A stretch of 64,000 nt of DNA from Flavobacterium sp. ACN2 (GTDB taxonomy: Bacteria > Bacteroidota > Bacteroidia > Flavobacteriales > Flavobacteriaceae). Location: assembly GCF_002303885.1 (NCBI RefSeq), contig NZ_MRCM01000004.1, positions 124,001 to 188,000 on the forward strand, written 5' to 3'. A program made the translations under genes and the position numbers. Positions 1 through 9,112 of the stretch are shown in pieces (the first letter of the stretch is position 1; every line of letters starts with the position of its first letter). The notes under the pieces are model-generated. The model did not search any database. It was not told the DNA's origin and saw only the letters and a list, made by a program, of their open reading frames with translations.

Positions 1-22
1 AGGTATAATCGCTAACGTTCAT
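1..22 (-). CDS. Start of a gene leaving the window, possibly a TPR protein (partial)
   Basis: On the minus strand an ATG at 22 opens MNVSDYT and leaves the window at base 1. Only seven codons are visible. In related flavobacteria, as I remember them, the gene after lptE encodes a tetratricopeptide protein whose N-terminus begins much like this, so the call rests on synteny and seven residues. The stretch before the ATG is A-rich, as usual for Bacteroidota starts. Bases 23-121 between this start and lptE are a low-complexity T/G-rich spacer with no other gene. Confidence 0.35.
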
Positions 23-121
23 TATTTGTTTTTTTGTTTGATCGGTTAATTGTTTATTTGTTTTTGCTTGTTTTATCGATTAAACGGTTTTATAGTTTAA
101 CGACTAAACAAACAGGTGAAA

Positions 122-625
122 CTACCATTTTGCCAATGATTGATTAAAGATATCTTGCGTGATTCTTTCAAAAATTACTCTGATTGCCTCGTTTAAAACA
201 GACCCTGTTGGAAGATCACGTCCAGGGAAATCATAATAGAATTCAAAAGATTTTTCAAAATCGTCTGTTTCTTTCTTTTTGTTTGTAAAACGCACATTTA
301 CACGAATAGATAAACGGTTTTGTGCTGCCTGCTGATCTGCAGTTGCTGTCATTGGTGTAATTCGGTAATCTGTAATTTCACCTTCGTAAACCAAATCGCC
401 ACTATTGCTAACCAAGTTTAAGTTGGTCTGATTCATAATCAAATCCTGCAAAGCCAAAGTAAAAGTTCTATCGATTCCTGGTTCAATCAAATCTGCATTA
501 TTCTGAAAGAAGTTAACCTGAAATGTTTTGGCATCGATTTTTCCAGTTCCTGTAAAGTTGTAAACAGAACAGCCACTCAACATAAAAAGGCTTAATAGTG
601 CGAAAAGAGAATATATTTTTTTCAT
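122..625 (-). CDS. lptE: LptE family outer-membrane lipoprotein
   Basis: Predicted LPS-assembly lipoprotein that plugs the LptD barrel at the outer membrane. The 167-residue protein starts with a lipoprotein signal peptide (hydrophobic core, then LSGC with the acylated Cys at 19). The mature part follows the LptE pattern: a conserved aromatic start (VYNFTGTGKID), a middle Leu-rich helix (LALQDLIM), then a beta strand with EGEITDYRITP. It lies 82 bases downstream of the sigma-54-type regulator on the same strand, an order common in flavobacteria. Sequence conservation in LptE is low, so the name rests on pattern, size and neighbourhood together. Confidence 0.75.
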   Translation of the reverse strand: MKKIYSLFALLSLFMLSGCSVYNFTGTGKIDAKTFQVNFFQNNADLIEPGIDRTFTLALQDLIMNQTNLNLVSNSGDLVYEGEITDYRITPMTATADQQAAQNRLSIRVNVRFTNKKKETDDFEKSFEFYYDFPGRDLPTGSVLNEAIRVIFERITQDIFNQSLAKW

Positions 626-706
626 AATGTGTATTAGTCAAATTCCAAATTCCAAATTTCGCCAAATATAGTAATTTGGGATTTGGGATTTAAAAATTGA
701 GATTTA

Positions 707-1966
707 TTATAGGTCGAATTGCTTGATTTTACGGTATAAAGTTCTTTCAGAGATACCTAATTCATCAGCAGCGGCTTTACGTTTTCCTTTATTTTTTTCT
801 AATGATTTTTTGATCATTTCGATTTCTTTCTGCTCCAAACGTAAAATTTCTTCCTCCTCGATAGTTTCAGCAAATAAATAATTATCGTCTTGCATCTGAT
901 AATTATCTTCACGAACAACAGGAGAGGTCACAACAGCGGTTCTTGGCTCTTCTTCAAAATCAATCTCGCTATCATTTTGCTGATTTCCGTAAATTTTCTG
1001 GATCAAATTCGGGTTAATGTCTTGAACTTTAGAAGTCCCATTTTTCATCAATTCGAGAGTCAGTTTTTTCAAGTCGTTCAAATCGCTTCTCATATCAAAA
1101 AGCACTTTGTACAAAATATCTCTTTCGGTACTAAAATCACTTTCTTTTTTGCTGTCGTTAATAACTGAAGGTAAATTGCTTCCTTCGGCAGGCAAATAAG
1201 ATTGTAAAGTAGCTAAGGTAATATCACGATTAGTTTCTAAAACTGAAATTTGTTCTGCCACATTTCGAAGCTGACGAATATTTCCGCTCCATCTGAATTT
1301 CTGCAAAAGCTGAACAGCATCATCATCCAGTCTTAAAGGAGGCATTTTGTATTTATGAGCAAAATCGGCTACAAACTTTCTAAACAACAAATGGATATCG
1401 TCGTTTCTTTCTCTTAATGGAGGTAAAGTAATTTCGACTGTGCTTAAACGATAATACAAATCTTCACGGAATTTACCTTTTTCAATAGCATTAAATAAAT
1501 TCACGTTGGTTGCTGCAACAATTCTCACATTCGTTTTTTGAACCTGAGAAGATCCTACTTTTATAAATTCACCATTTTCCAAAACACGAAGTAATCTTAC
1601 TTGAGTTGTTAATGGTAATTCTCCAACTTCATCAAGAAATATTGTTCCGCCATCAGCCACTTCAAAATAACCTTCACGCGTGCTTGTTGCGCCTGTAAAA
1701 GCTCCTTTTTCGTGACCAAAAAGTTCACTGTCAATAGTTCCTTCTGGAATTGCACCGCAGTTTACGGCAATATATTTACCATGCTTTCTGTGCGAAAGCG
1801 AATGTATAATTCTAGGAATATTTTCTTTACCAACACCACTTTCCCCAGTTACCATAACCGAAATATCAGTTGGAGCAACCTGAATGGCTTTTTCGATAGC
1901 ACGATTTAATTTTGGATCATTACCAATAATCTCAAATCGCTGTTTTATTGCTTGAACTGTTTCCAT
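707..1966 (-). CDS. Sigma-54-dependent-type AAA+ transcriptional activator
   Basis: Bacterial enhancer-binding protein of 419 residues with no receiver or sensory domain in front of the AAA+ module, which starts almost at residue 20. Walker A is GESGVGKE, the sigma-54 contact loop GAFTGA is intact (GHEKGAFTGATS), and Walker B is FLDEVGEL. A flexible, acidic linker of about 120 residues follows, and the C-terminal Fis-type helix-turn-helix ends the protein (GKRKAAADELGISERTLYR). The lack of an N-terminal regulatory domain suggests control by expression level or by a partner protein. It is flanked by lptE and a GxxExxY gene on the same strand. This regulator is conserved beside lptE in flavobacteria; its targets are not visible here. 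Confidence 0.9.
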   Translation of the reverse strand: METVQAIKQRFEIIGNDPKLNRAIEKAIQVAPTDISVMVTGESGVGKENIPRIIHSLSHRKHGKYIAVNCGAIPEGTIDSELFGHEKGAFTGATSTREGYFEVADGGTIFLDEVGELPLTTQVRLLRVLENGEFIKVGSSQVQKTNVRIVAATNVNLFNAIEKGKFREDLYYRLSTVEITLPPLRERNDDIHLLFRKFVADFAHKYKMPPLRLDDDAVQLLQKFRWSGNIRQLRNVAEQISVLETNRDITLATLQSYLPAEGSNLPSVINDSKKESDFSTERDILYKVLFDMRSDLNDLKKLTLELMKNGTSKVQDINPNLIQKIYGNQQNDSEIDFEEEPRTAVVTSPVVREDNYQMQDDNYLFAETIEEEEILRLEQKEIEMIKKSLEKNKGKRKAAADELGISERTLYRKIKQFDL

Positions 1967-2031
1967 ATCGATTTTGTTTCAAGTTTTTTGTTTGTTTTAG
2001 GTTTTGCCTAAAACTTTGGCTTGTATTTTTG

Positions 2032-2046
2032 TTTGCCACGAATTTC
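2032..2046. repeat. Left arm of inverted repeat around the GxxExxY gene
   Basis: TTTGCCACGAATTTC here is exactly complementary to GAAATTCGTGGCAAA at 2505-2519. The two arms lie on either side of the GxxExxY gene at 2075-2446. Beyond the perfect core both arms continue with related CGAATTT motifs (TCGAATTTCTCGAATTTTT on the left). Confidence 0.8.
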
Positions 2047-2074
2047 TCGAATTTCTCGAATTTTTGAAATTGTG

Positions 2075-2446
2075 TCAATGAATAACTCTTTTGTGTTGTA
2101 ATGTCTTTTTATTAAAATTAACGATAATTCCTAAATCACTATCAGCTAGCTTTAAATAATTTATTGTTTGAGCAGTATATTCATCAATGATTTCTTTTGA
2201 TGCTTTTACTTCTAAAATGATTTCGTCATAGACAACAAAATCAGCAAAGAATTTATGTGCTAAGACAATTTCTTTATATTGAATGTTATATTCTTTTTCA
2301 CGTTCGTAAGGAATACTATGTTTTCTAAATTCATATTCTAATGCATCTTTGTAAACAATTTCCAATAGGCCACCACCTAAAATTCTATGTACTTCCATAC
2401 AAAGCCCAACAATTTTATAATATTCTTCTTTTCTATATAATTCCAT
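2075..2446 (-). CDS. GxxExxY protein
   Basis: A 123-residue member of the GxxExxY family, a small PD-(D/E)XK-like protein of unknown cellular role that is very common in Bacteroidota. The signature is seen as GGGLLEIVYKDAL near residue 25. The nuclease-fold core follows as FADFVVYDEIILEVKASKE, in which the Asp and the E-x-K pair are the expected catalytic positions. The gene sits alone between the AAA+ regulator and miaB and is bounded on both sides by a perfect 15-bp inverted repeat, so it may travel as a small unit. Function is not known. Confidence 0.85.
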   Translation of the reverse strand: MELYRKEEYYKIVGLCMEVHRILGGGLLEIVYKDALEYEFRKHSIPYEREKEYNIQYKEIVLAHKFFADFVVYDEIILEVKASKEIIDEYTAQTINYLKLADSDLGIIVNFNKKTLQHKRVIH

Positions 2447-2504
2447 GATTTGTTTTTAAAGCAAATCTATAGAAATTTTTGAAAGAAAATTCGTGTAAAT
2501 TTGT

Positions 2505-2519
2505 GAAATTCGTGGCAAA
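2505..2519. repeat. Right arm of inverted repeat around the GxxExxY gene
   Basis: GAAATTCGTGGCAAA, the exact reverse complement of 2032-2046. It ends six bases before the stop codon of miaB. The bases inside the arm (AATTCGTGTAAATTTGT) resemble the inner side of the left arm. Confidence 0.8.
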
Positions 2520-2524
2520 AAAAA

Positions 2525-3970
2525 TTAATTCATGCTACTCAAACCAACCGCTTCACCTTTTAAAGTTCCACTTGTACAGCTTGTGATTTTTACATTTACG
2601 AAATCTCCAATTTTATAATTCTCTTTTGGGAAAACAACCGTAATACTTTGAGAGTTTCTTCCAGAAAATTCGTCTTTTGATTTTTTAGAAACTTTCTCGA
2701 CTAAAACTTCAACTGTTTTTCCAACAAATTCTTCGCTTCTAAACCAAGCATGTTTTTGTTGTAAATCAACGATTTCTTGTAATCTTCTTGCTTTAGTTTC
2801 TTCCTCCACATCATCTTTCATTTTTCTCCCTGCCAAAGTTCCAGGGCGCTCAGAATACGAATACATATAACCGAAATTATATTTTACATATTCCATCAAG
2901 CTCATTGTATCTTGGTGGTCTTCTTCAGTTTCTGTTGGGAAACCAGCAATCATATCTTGCGAAATCGAAGCATCAGGAATAATTGCCTTAATTTTATCAA
3001 TCAAAGCCATATATTCTTCACGAGAATGCAGACGATTCATTTCTTTTAAAATTCTATTACTTCCAGATTGAACCGGTAAGTGAATATGTTTACAGATGTT
3101 TGGATATTTCGCAATAACATGCAGAATGCTTTCGTGCATATCTTGCGGATTAGAAGTCGAAAATCGAATACGCATTTTTGGAAAACCAACAGCAACCATT
3201 TCTAGCAATTGATCAAAATCAACCGCAGTTGCTTTCTGCATTTCAGAAGCGTTTATAAAATCCTTTTTCAAACCGCCGCCATACCAAAGGTAGCTGTCAA
3301 CGTTTTGGCCTAAAAGAGTAACTTCTTTATAGCCTTTGTTCCATAAATCCTGAATTTCAACCATAATACTCTGTGGTTCACGACTGCGTTCGCGTCCGCG
3401 TGTAAAAGGCACAACACAGAACGTACACATATTATCGCATCCACGAGTAATCGAAACCAAAGCTGTAATTCCGTTACTCATTAAACGTACGGGTGAAATA
3501 TCTCCATACGTTTCTTCTTTTGATAAAATTACATTAATGGCATCACGTCCTTCTTCAACTTCAGCCAATAAATTCGGAAGATCTTTATAAGCATCTGGAC
3601 CAACAACTAAGTCAACGATTTTTTCTTCTTCTAGAAATTGGCTTTTCAAACGCTCCGCCATACAGCCCAAAACGCCTACCTTCATTTTTGGATTCGTGCG
3701 TTTTACTGCATTGTATTTCTCTAAACGCTTGCGAATAGTCTGTTCTGCTTTATCTCTAATAGAGCAAGTGTTCACCAAAACCAAATCGGCTTCTTCTAGA
3801 ACAGAAGTAGTGTTATAACCTCCGTCAGACAAGATGGAAGCTACGACTTCACTGTCCGAAAAATTCATCGCACAACCGTAACTTTCTATAAATAGTTTTT
3901 TAGTATTCTCAGGTTTATTTTCCAAAACAAGACTTTCGCCCTGTTTGCTTTCTTCAATAATCTTTTCCAT
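2525..3970 (-). CDS. miaB: tRNA-2-methylthio-N6-dimethylallyladenosine synthase MiaB
   Basis: Radical-SAM methylthiotransferase that adds the 2-methylthio group to i6A37 of tRNAs reading UNN codons. All three family parts are visible in 481 residues. The N-terminal UPF0004 domain carries the first cluster cysteines (ESYGCAMNFSDSE, then VLVNTCSIR and VGVLGCMAERL). The radical-SAM core has CxxxCxxC in RGCDNMCTFC. A C-terminal TRAM domain closes the protein. Length is normal for the family with a short N-terminal extension of about 25 residues. A good Bacteroidota promoter stands just upstream at 3988-4019, so the gene probably starts its own transcript running toward the GxxExxY gene. Confidence 0.96.
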   Translation of the reverse strand: MEKIIEESKQGESLVLENKPENTKKLFIESYGCAMNFSDSEVVASILSDGGYNTTSVLEEADLVLVNTCSIRDKAEQTIRKRLEKYNAVKRTNPKMKVGVLGCMAERLKSQFLEEEKIVDLVVGPDAYKDLPNLLAEVEEGRDAINVILSKEETYGDISPVRLMSNGITALVSITRGCDNMCTFCVVPFTRGRERSREPQSIMVEIQDLWNKGYKEVTLLGQNVDSYLWYGGGLKKDFINASEMQKATAVDFDQLLEMVAVGFPKMRIRFSTSNPQDMHESILHVIAKYPNICKHIHLPVQSGSNRILKEMNRLHSREEYMALIDKIKAIIPDASISQDMIAGFPTETEEDHQDTMSLMEYVKYNFGYMYSYSERPGTLAGRKMKDDVEEETKARRLQEIVDLQQKHAWFRSEEFVGKTVEVLVEKVSKKSKDEFSGRNSQSITVVFPKENYKIGDFVNVKITSCTSGTLKGEAVGLSSMN

Positions 3971-3987
3971 TGTAAAAATTCAAAGTG

Positions 3988-4019
3988 CAAAGATAGCGTA
4001 ATTGAATCTAATATGACAA
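3988..4019 (-). promoter_or_regulatory. Promoter of miaB (TTG-N21-TATCTTTG)
   Basis: Read on the minus strand, a TTG (4019-4017) is followed after 21 bases by TATCTTTG (3995-3988), which fits the Bacteroidota consensus TTG-N17-23-TAnnTTTG. The -7 box lies 17 bases before the miaB ATG, giving a short leader. Confidence 0.65.
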
Positions 4020-4084
4020 GATGTCAGATAAAGAATTAACAATGTTTTGAGAAATGTTGATTAATAGTATTTTATATTTCTCTT

Positions 4085-4262
4085 TTACGTTTTTACAATA
4101 TTTTAGGAGCTATTTCCAGCTTTCCACTTCAAGTCCTCATAAAAAAAGCAAAGTTTCTAATGTTTCAAAAAGAGCTTCCTTTGGTCGCTTTTTTAAAACA
4201 AGAAACTTTTGCTTTTTTTACTCCGGGCTTTCCGTTGCAATCTGGGCTATCAGCTTATATGG
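4085..4262. repeat. Intergenic element with inverted repeat, repeat-like
   Basis: The 300-base gap between miaB and the broken OLD gene holds no convincing gene. It contains an 18-base near-perfect inverted repeat: 4141-4158 pairs with 4201-4218 (arms of the form AAAGCAAAGTTTCT and AGAAACTTTTGCTTT). The flanks GGAGCTATTTCCAGCTTTCC and CTCCGGGCTTTCCGTTGCAA resemble a dispersed structured element I recall from other flavobacterial genomes. A 77-codon open frame runs through it (4054-4287) but has no family features. Confidence 0.45.
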
Positions 4263-4270
4263 TAGGAGAG

Positions 4271-6319
4271 TTATTTCTTCAGTATAAATTCAAATATTTC
4301 TTCAGTTATAATCTTTACGGTTTCATTTTTTGAAAAATCTTCCCAAGTAATCTCTTTGTTGATTGTTTTGTCTAAAATTATTTTACTTAAATAAGCTTTG
4401 TACTCACTTTTAAGTGATTTGGGGGTTTTTCCAGAAGATTCAAAAACATCGTTTAACTCAGATATTTTTAATGCTTTAAGATACTCTCCAATATATTTAT
4501 CTTTATAGTTTTCAAGATTAGTTTTTGCAATTTTATTATTTATGGATTCTTGAACTGATATTTTTTCTTCTTCCTTTTTGATTTTATTTTTATTGCATAA
4601 TTCAATCATCGTTTTTGACCATATTTCACCACTTAATAAGTTTTCGATTTCTCGATACGGACTCGTTGATTTGTATTTTAAATTTTCAGGATTTAATTCA
4701 CAAAGTTCTTTATGTTTTTCATGTTTTTCTTCTTTTCCAGAATCATTATCAGCAAGAATGAAAATCTTATTATTTAAAGCAAAAGCTTTAATGTTGTCGT
4801 TTTCTTCATAACTAAATTCATAGTGTACTAAGTTTGATCCAGCATATTCAAGGAAGGCAAAGTCAATATCTTCACGTGGCATGGACTTTTTTTCAGAATT
4901 GCAATAAGCAATAAGAAAAGCTTTGATATAATTTCTATCTGATATACCTTCAACCCAAATACTTGAATTGGCAAGAAATACTGAAGAATTATTAACACCC
5001 AATTCTCTTATTATTTCATTGTTTCCTGCATTAACATTTTTGATTTGGAATTTACCATTTTCTTTTTTGGAAAATGAATAAACAGAAATATTGTCTTTTT
5101 CTATTGTTAAATCTAATAAATGATTAGAATGAGTAGCAATTACATAGGTTAGTTTTTTCTTCGTTAAGGCAGGGTTGTTTGTTATTTGTTCGAGGAATAA
5201 TCGTTGCATTCCTGGGTGTAAATTCAATTCAGGCTCATCAATAAAAACCATTGTGTTTTCAGGAGCGATAAATATCGTATACATTAATATAATCAAAGAT
5301 TGTATACCATCTCCTAGATCGTGGAGATAGTTGCTTTTGTCTTTTATATGAATATTGATAATTTCATTTTTATCATTGTTTTAATGTTTTTCATTAATGT
5401 TGAATTGTGCTACAATATCTATAGGTTCGCTATTAAAAAATTCTTTTCCTATGAATTTTTCAAACTCATCAAATCTTTTTCTCTCTTCTTTTAAGCCATT
5501 TCGAGCGTTAACAATTTGATTGTAGAGATCTAGTCCTGTAAAAGTGTATATTTTTTTTTCTGAAGACTCTTGTTTTTCTTTAATAGTTGGTTCTATACTT
5601 TTAAAAGAGCTTAAATTATAATTTTTTGTAATTGTATCTAAAAAAATATTTTTTTTAATCTTGCAGTAATCATTATTTCCAATTTCTTTTTCTTCAAAAA
5701 GAGAATGAGCTGTTCTAAGTGTTGGGATTAAATAATTTAATTTGGTTCCTATGATTTTAACTTTGTAAAAAGTAGTAATCTCTTCATTTAAAAAAATAGT
5801 TTCAGCTAGTAATTGTTTAAAGTTAGAAGGTATATTTACACGTATGTTGTACTTTGCATCAATATAATAATTTTGTATAGTGCTGAAATGTATCGCATGA
5901 AGGTCATTTAAAAGTTTTTTTTGATTTTCAAACTTTCCTATAAAGGTTGTTTTGAAATAGTCATCCTTTTGTAAGTCTAATGGTAATATTTCAAGCTTAA
6001 AATTTTCAGTAATAAACGGATGTATGGAACTTGAATATATGTTAGGATCTTTTATCCAGTCAATATTCAGATTTAATAGGCTTGTGTTGTAATTTTCAAT
6101 TTTCTCCTCTAAAATATTCAAATCAAATATTCCAGAATTTGTATTTTGTTTCATCAATGCTCTTATAAATCTACTTTTTCCGCTATTGTTTGATCCAACA
6201 AAAATATTTATTGTATTAAAGTTTGGTAATATTTGAATAGATTCTTCTTCATTGAATAAAGAATAATCGTTAAAATCAAGTTGTTCTGACTTGTGTAATA
6301 AAAGGTCATATTTATTCAT
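4271..6319 (-). pseudogene. OLD-family ATPase/TOPRIM nuclease, split by an in-frame stop
   Basis: One gene of 683 codons interrupted by a single TAA at 5381-5383; the frame is the same on both sides. The N-terminal part (6319-5384) carries Walker A GSNNSGKS at residues 42-49. The frame then continues with LHDLGDGIQSL (ABC-type signature), then VFIDEPELNLHPG (Walker B) and IATHSNHLL (switch histidine). A TOPRIM domain follows with EGISD and ILADNDSG. This is the standalone class of OLD (overcoming lysogenization defect) nucleases, usually linked to phage defence or DNA processing; no UvrD partner is adjacent, so it is not Gabija. The C-terminal piece could start at a TTG at 5296 but would lack the signature motif. 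Either the gene is dead, or the stop is a recent mutation or base error. Confidence 0.85.
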
Positions 6320-6563
6320 TGCTAGATGATTGAAATGTTTAAACTAAAAATGGAATTATTCTTTTAAGACATTCTAAACTTATAAAAAAAATATTATTTA
6401 ATCTAGAATCTAAAATTAAAAGGGATTTCTTGGTTAAAAATCACTAAAAGTTATACCTATATATATTATCGAGATTATTACAGATAAATCTGCAATTTTA
6501 AGTTTCATAATATCAAAATACCTCAAAAATGCATTCGTAAGGTTAATATTTAAAAAAAATAAA

Positions 6564-6571
6564 TACTTTTG
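6564..6571 (+). promoter_or_regulatory. Candidate -7 element of topA (TACTTTTG)
   Basis: TACTTTTG matches TAnnTTTG 19 bases before the topA ATG at 6590. No clear TTG is seen at -33. It overlaps the in-frame TTG at 6569, which argues that the TTG is not the start codon of topA. Confidence 0.4.
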
Positions 6572-6589
6572 TTGCAGAAAAATAGAGCA

Positions 6590-9106
6590 ATGGCAAAGAA
6601 TTTAGTAATAGTGGAGTCACCTGCAAAGGCGAAAACGATCGAGAAATTTCTTGGGAGTGATTTTCAGGTGGAGTCAAGTTATGGACACATAGCAGACTTA
6701 CCATCAAAGGAAATAGGAGTAGATGTAGAAAATGGTTTTAAACCTAAATATGAAGTTTCTCCGGATAAAAAAGCCTTGGTAACGAAGCTGAAGTCACTTT
6801 CTAAAAATGCCGAAACGGTTTGGTTAGCATCCGATGAGGACCGCGAGGGAGAGGCTATTTCATGGCACTTGGCGGAAGAATTAAAGCTAGATAGAAAAAA
6901 GACCAAACGAATTGTTTTTCACGAGATCACAAAATCTGCGATTCTTAAGGCAATCGATAATCCAAGAGAAATTGATTATAATTTAGTAAACGCACAACAA
7001 GCACGTCGTGTTTTAGACCGTTTAGTGGGTTACGAATTATCTCCAGTTTTATGGAGAAAAATTAAAGGCGGACTTTCAGCTGGTCGTGTACAGTCAGTTT
7101 CTGTACGTTTAATTGTAGAAAGAGAACGCGAAATTCAAAACTTCAATGCAGTTGCAACGTACTCAATTGTTGCAGAATTTGTAAACGAAGCAGGAAAAGC
7201 TTTCAAAGCAAAACTTCCAAAAAACTTCAATACTAAAAAAGAAGCCGAAGATTTCTTAAATCAAAACATCGGTTCTAAATATAAGGTAGCTGATTTAGAA
7301 ACTAAACCTACCAAAAAATCTCCAACAGCGCCTTTTACAACCTCTACATTGCAGCAAGAAGCAGCAAGAAAATTGTACTTGCCAGTTGGAATTACCATGC
7401 AATTAGCACAGCGTCTATACGAAGCGGGACTTATTACTTATATGAGAACCGACTCGGTAAACCTTTCTAAAGAAGCAATGGATGCTGCACAAGCAGAAAT
7501 TATCAAATCTTACGGAAAAGAATTCTCTAAACCGAGAGTTTTTGCTAATAAAAGTAAAGGAGCACAAGAAGCGCACGAAGCAATTCGTCCGACTGATATG
7601 TCTCGTCACACCGTAAATATTGACCGTGACCAAGCTCGCTTATACGATTTGATCTGGAAAAGAACTTTGGCTTCGCAAATGAGCGACGCACAATTGGAAA
7701 GAACAAACGTAAAAATCGAAGCAGATAATCACAGCGAAATTTTTACAGCTTCTGGAGAAGTATTGCTTTTTGAAGGTTTCTTAAAGGTGTACTTAGAAGG
7801 TCATGATGATGATGAGGAAGAGCAAGAAGGAATGCTTCCGGCTTTAAAAGTAAACGAAAAACTGGCGAATAACTATATTACAGCCACAGAACGATATTCA
7901 AGACCACCTGCACGTTACACTGAGGCATCTTTGGTTAAAAAATTAGAGGAGCTTGGAATTGGTCGTCCATCTACATACGCACCAACTATTTCGACAATTA
8001 TCAATAGAAATTACGTTGAAAAAGGAACTCTTGAGGGTGTAGAACGTAATTATACACAACTTACTTTGCAAAACAGTAAAGTAGGAGAGAAGCTTCTGAA
8101 AGAAAATACAGGTTCTGATAAAGGAAAATTGGTTCCAACAGATATCGGAACTATTGTTACAGATTTCTTAGTGAAGAATTTCGGAAACATTCTAGATTAT
8201 AATTTCACTGCAAAAGTTGAGCAAGATTTTGACGAAATCGCCGAAGGAAATATTGACTGGGCAAAAATGATGCAGGATTTCTACAACAAATTCCACCCAA
8301 ATGTAAAAGAAGTTGAAGCAAATGCTGAACGCGAAAGTGGTGAAAGAATTCTAGGAAAAGATGCAGACGGAAGACAAGTTTCTGTTCGTTTAGGAAAATT
8401 TGGGCCAATGGCTCAAATTGGAGAAGCAGACGATGAAGATAAAAAGTTTGCTAGCTTAATGGCAGATCAGAATATTGGAAATATAACATTAGAAGAAGCT
8501 TTGAATTTGTTCTTGCTTCCAAAAAGTTTAGGTGAATATAAAGGAGAAGAAGTGGAAGTGAGCAATGGCCGTTACGGTCCTTACGTTCGTCACGGAAGCG
8601 TTTTTATTTCACTGCCTAGAGGAGAAGATCCGCTAAGTGTTTCTAAAGAAAGAGCTCAGGAATTAATTGACGAAAAAGCACTTGCTGATGCTCCAATTGC
8701 AGTTTATAAAGGAGAAGCTGTTCAAAAAGGAGTGGGACGTTTTGGACCATTCATTAAATGGAACGGACTTTTTGTAAACGTAAGTAAGAAATACAATTTT
8801 GATAATCTTTCTCAAGCTGATGTTGAAGAGTTGATCGAAGATAAACTTCAGAAAAACATTGATAAGGTTATCCATAATTGGGAAGAAGAAGGAATTGTAG
8901 TAGAAAAAGCCCGTTGGGGACGCTCTGTGATTCTGAAAGGAAAAATCAAAATTGAATTAAGTAAAGATGTTGATGCAACGAAATTAACATTGGCTCAAGT
9001 TCAAGAAATGATCGCGGCAAAAACACCAGCAAAGAAAACTGCTGCTAAAAAAACAACAACGGCTAAAAAAGCTCCAGCTAAAAAAACAGCTGCTAAAAAG
9101 AAATAA
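6590..9106 (+). CDS. topA: DNA topoisomerase I
   Basis: Type IA topoisomerase that relaxes negative supercoils. The start is taken at ATG 6590 (MAKNLVIVESPAKAKTIEKF), where the family normally begins, and not at the upstream TTG. The TOPRIM domain shows the catalytic Glu in VESPAKA and the acidic SDEDREGE. The active-site Tyr lies in GLITYMRTDS. The C-terminal third carries glycine-rich topoisomerase C-terminal repeats (RLGKFGPMAQIG, GRYGPYVRHG, GRFGPFIKWNG, ARWGRSVILKG) in place of Cys4 zinc fingers. The protein ends in a Lys/Ala-rich tail of AKKT repeats, likely a DNA-binding extension. 838 residues is normal for Bacteroidota. The next gene starts seven bases after its stop. Confidence 0.97.
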   Translation: MAKNLVIVESPAKAKTIEKFLGSDFQVESSYGHIADLPSKEIGVDVENGFKPKYEVSPDKKALVTKLKSLSKNAETVWLASDEDREGEAISWHLAEELKLDRKKTKRIVFHEITKSAILKAIDNPREIDYNLVNAQQARRVLDRLVGYELSPVLWRKIKGGLSAGRVQSVSVRLIVEREREIQNFNAVATYSIVAEFVNEAGKAFKAKLPKNFNTKKEAEDFLNQNIGSKYKVADLETKPTKKSPTAPFTTSTLQQEAARKLYLPVGITMQLAQRLYEAGLITYMRTDSVNLSKEAMDAAQAEIIKSYGKEFSKPRVFANKSKGAQEAHEAIRPTDMSRHTVNIDRDQARLYDLIWKRTLASQMSDAQLERTNVKIEADNHSEIFTASGEVLLFEGFLKVYLEGHDDDEEEQEGMLPALKVNEKLANNYITATERYSRPPARYTEASLVKKLEELGIGRPSTYAPTISTIINRNYVEKGTLEGVERNYTQLTLQNSKVGEKLLKENTGSDKGKLVPTDIGTIVTDFLVKNFGNILDYNFTAKVEQDFDEIAEGNIDWAKMMQDFYNKFHPNVKEVEANAERESGERILGKDADGRQVSVRLGKFGPMAQIGEADDEDKKFASLMADQNIGNITLEEALNLFLLPKSLGEYKGEEVEVSNGRYGPYVRHGSVFISLPRGEDPLSVSKERAQELIDEKALADAPIAVYKGEAVQKGVGRFGPFIKWNGLFVNVSKKYNFDNLSQADVEELIEDKLQKNIDKVIHNWEEEGIVVEKARWGRSVILKGKIKIELSKDVDATKLTLAQVQEMIAAKTPAKKTAAKKTTTAKKAPAKKTAAKKK

Positions 9107-9112
9107 GTATAA

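Noticed and set aside
890..1168. Open frame on the plus strand inside the AAA+ regulator
   Set aside because: It is antisense to the well-supported regulator gene and has no family features.
4054..4287. 77-codon frame in the repeat-like gap
   Set aside because: It runs through the inverted repeat, overlaps the end of the OLD gene and has no recognisable domain.
4271..6319. Gabija system
   Set aside because: The nuclease is OLD-like, but no UvrD-type helicase gene is adjacent.
6569..6589. TTG start of topA seven codons upstream of ATG 6590
   Set aside because: The -7 promoter box overlaps it, and the family N-terminus begins at the ATG.
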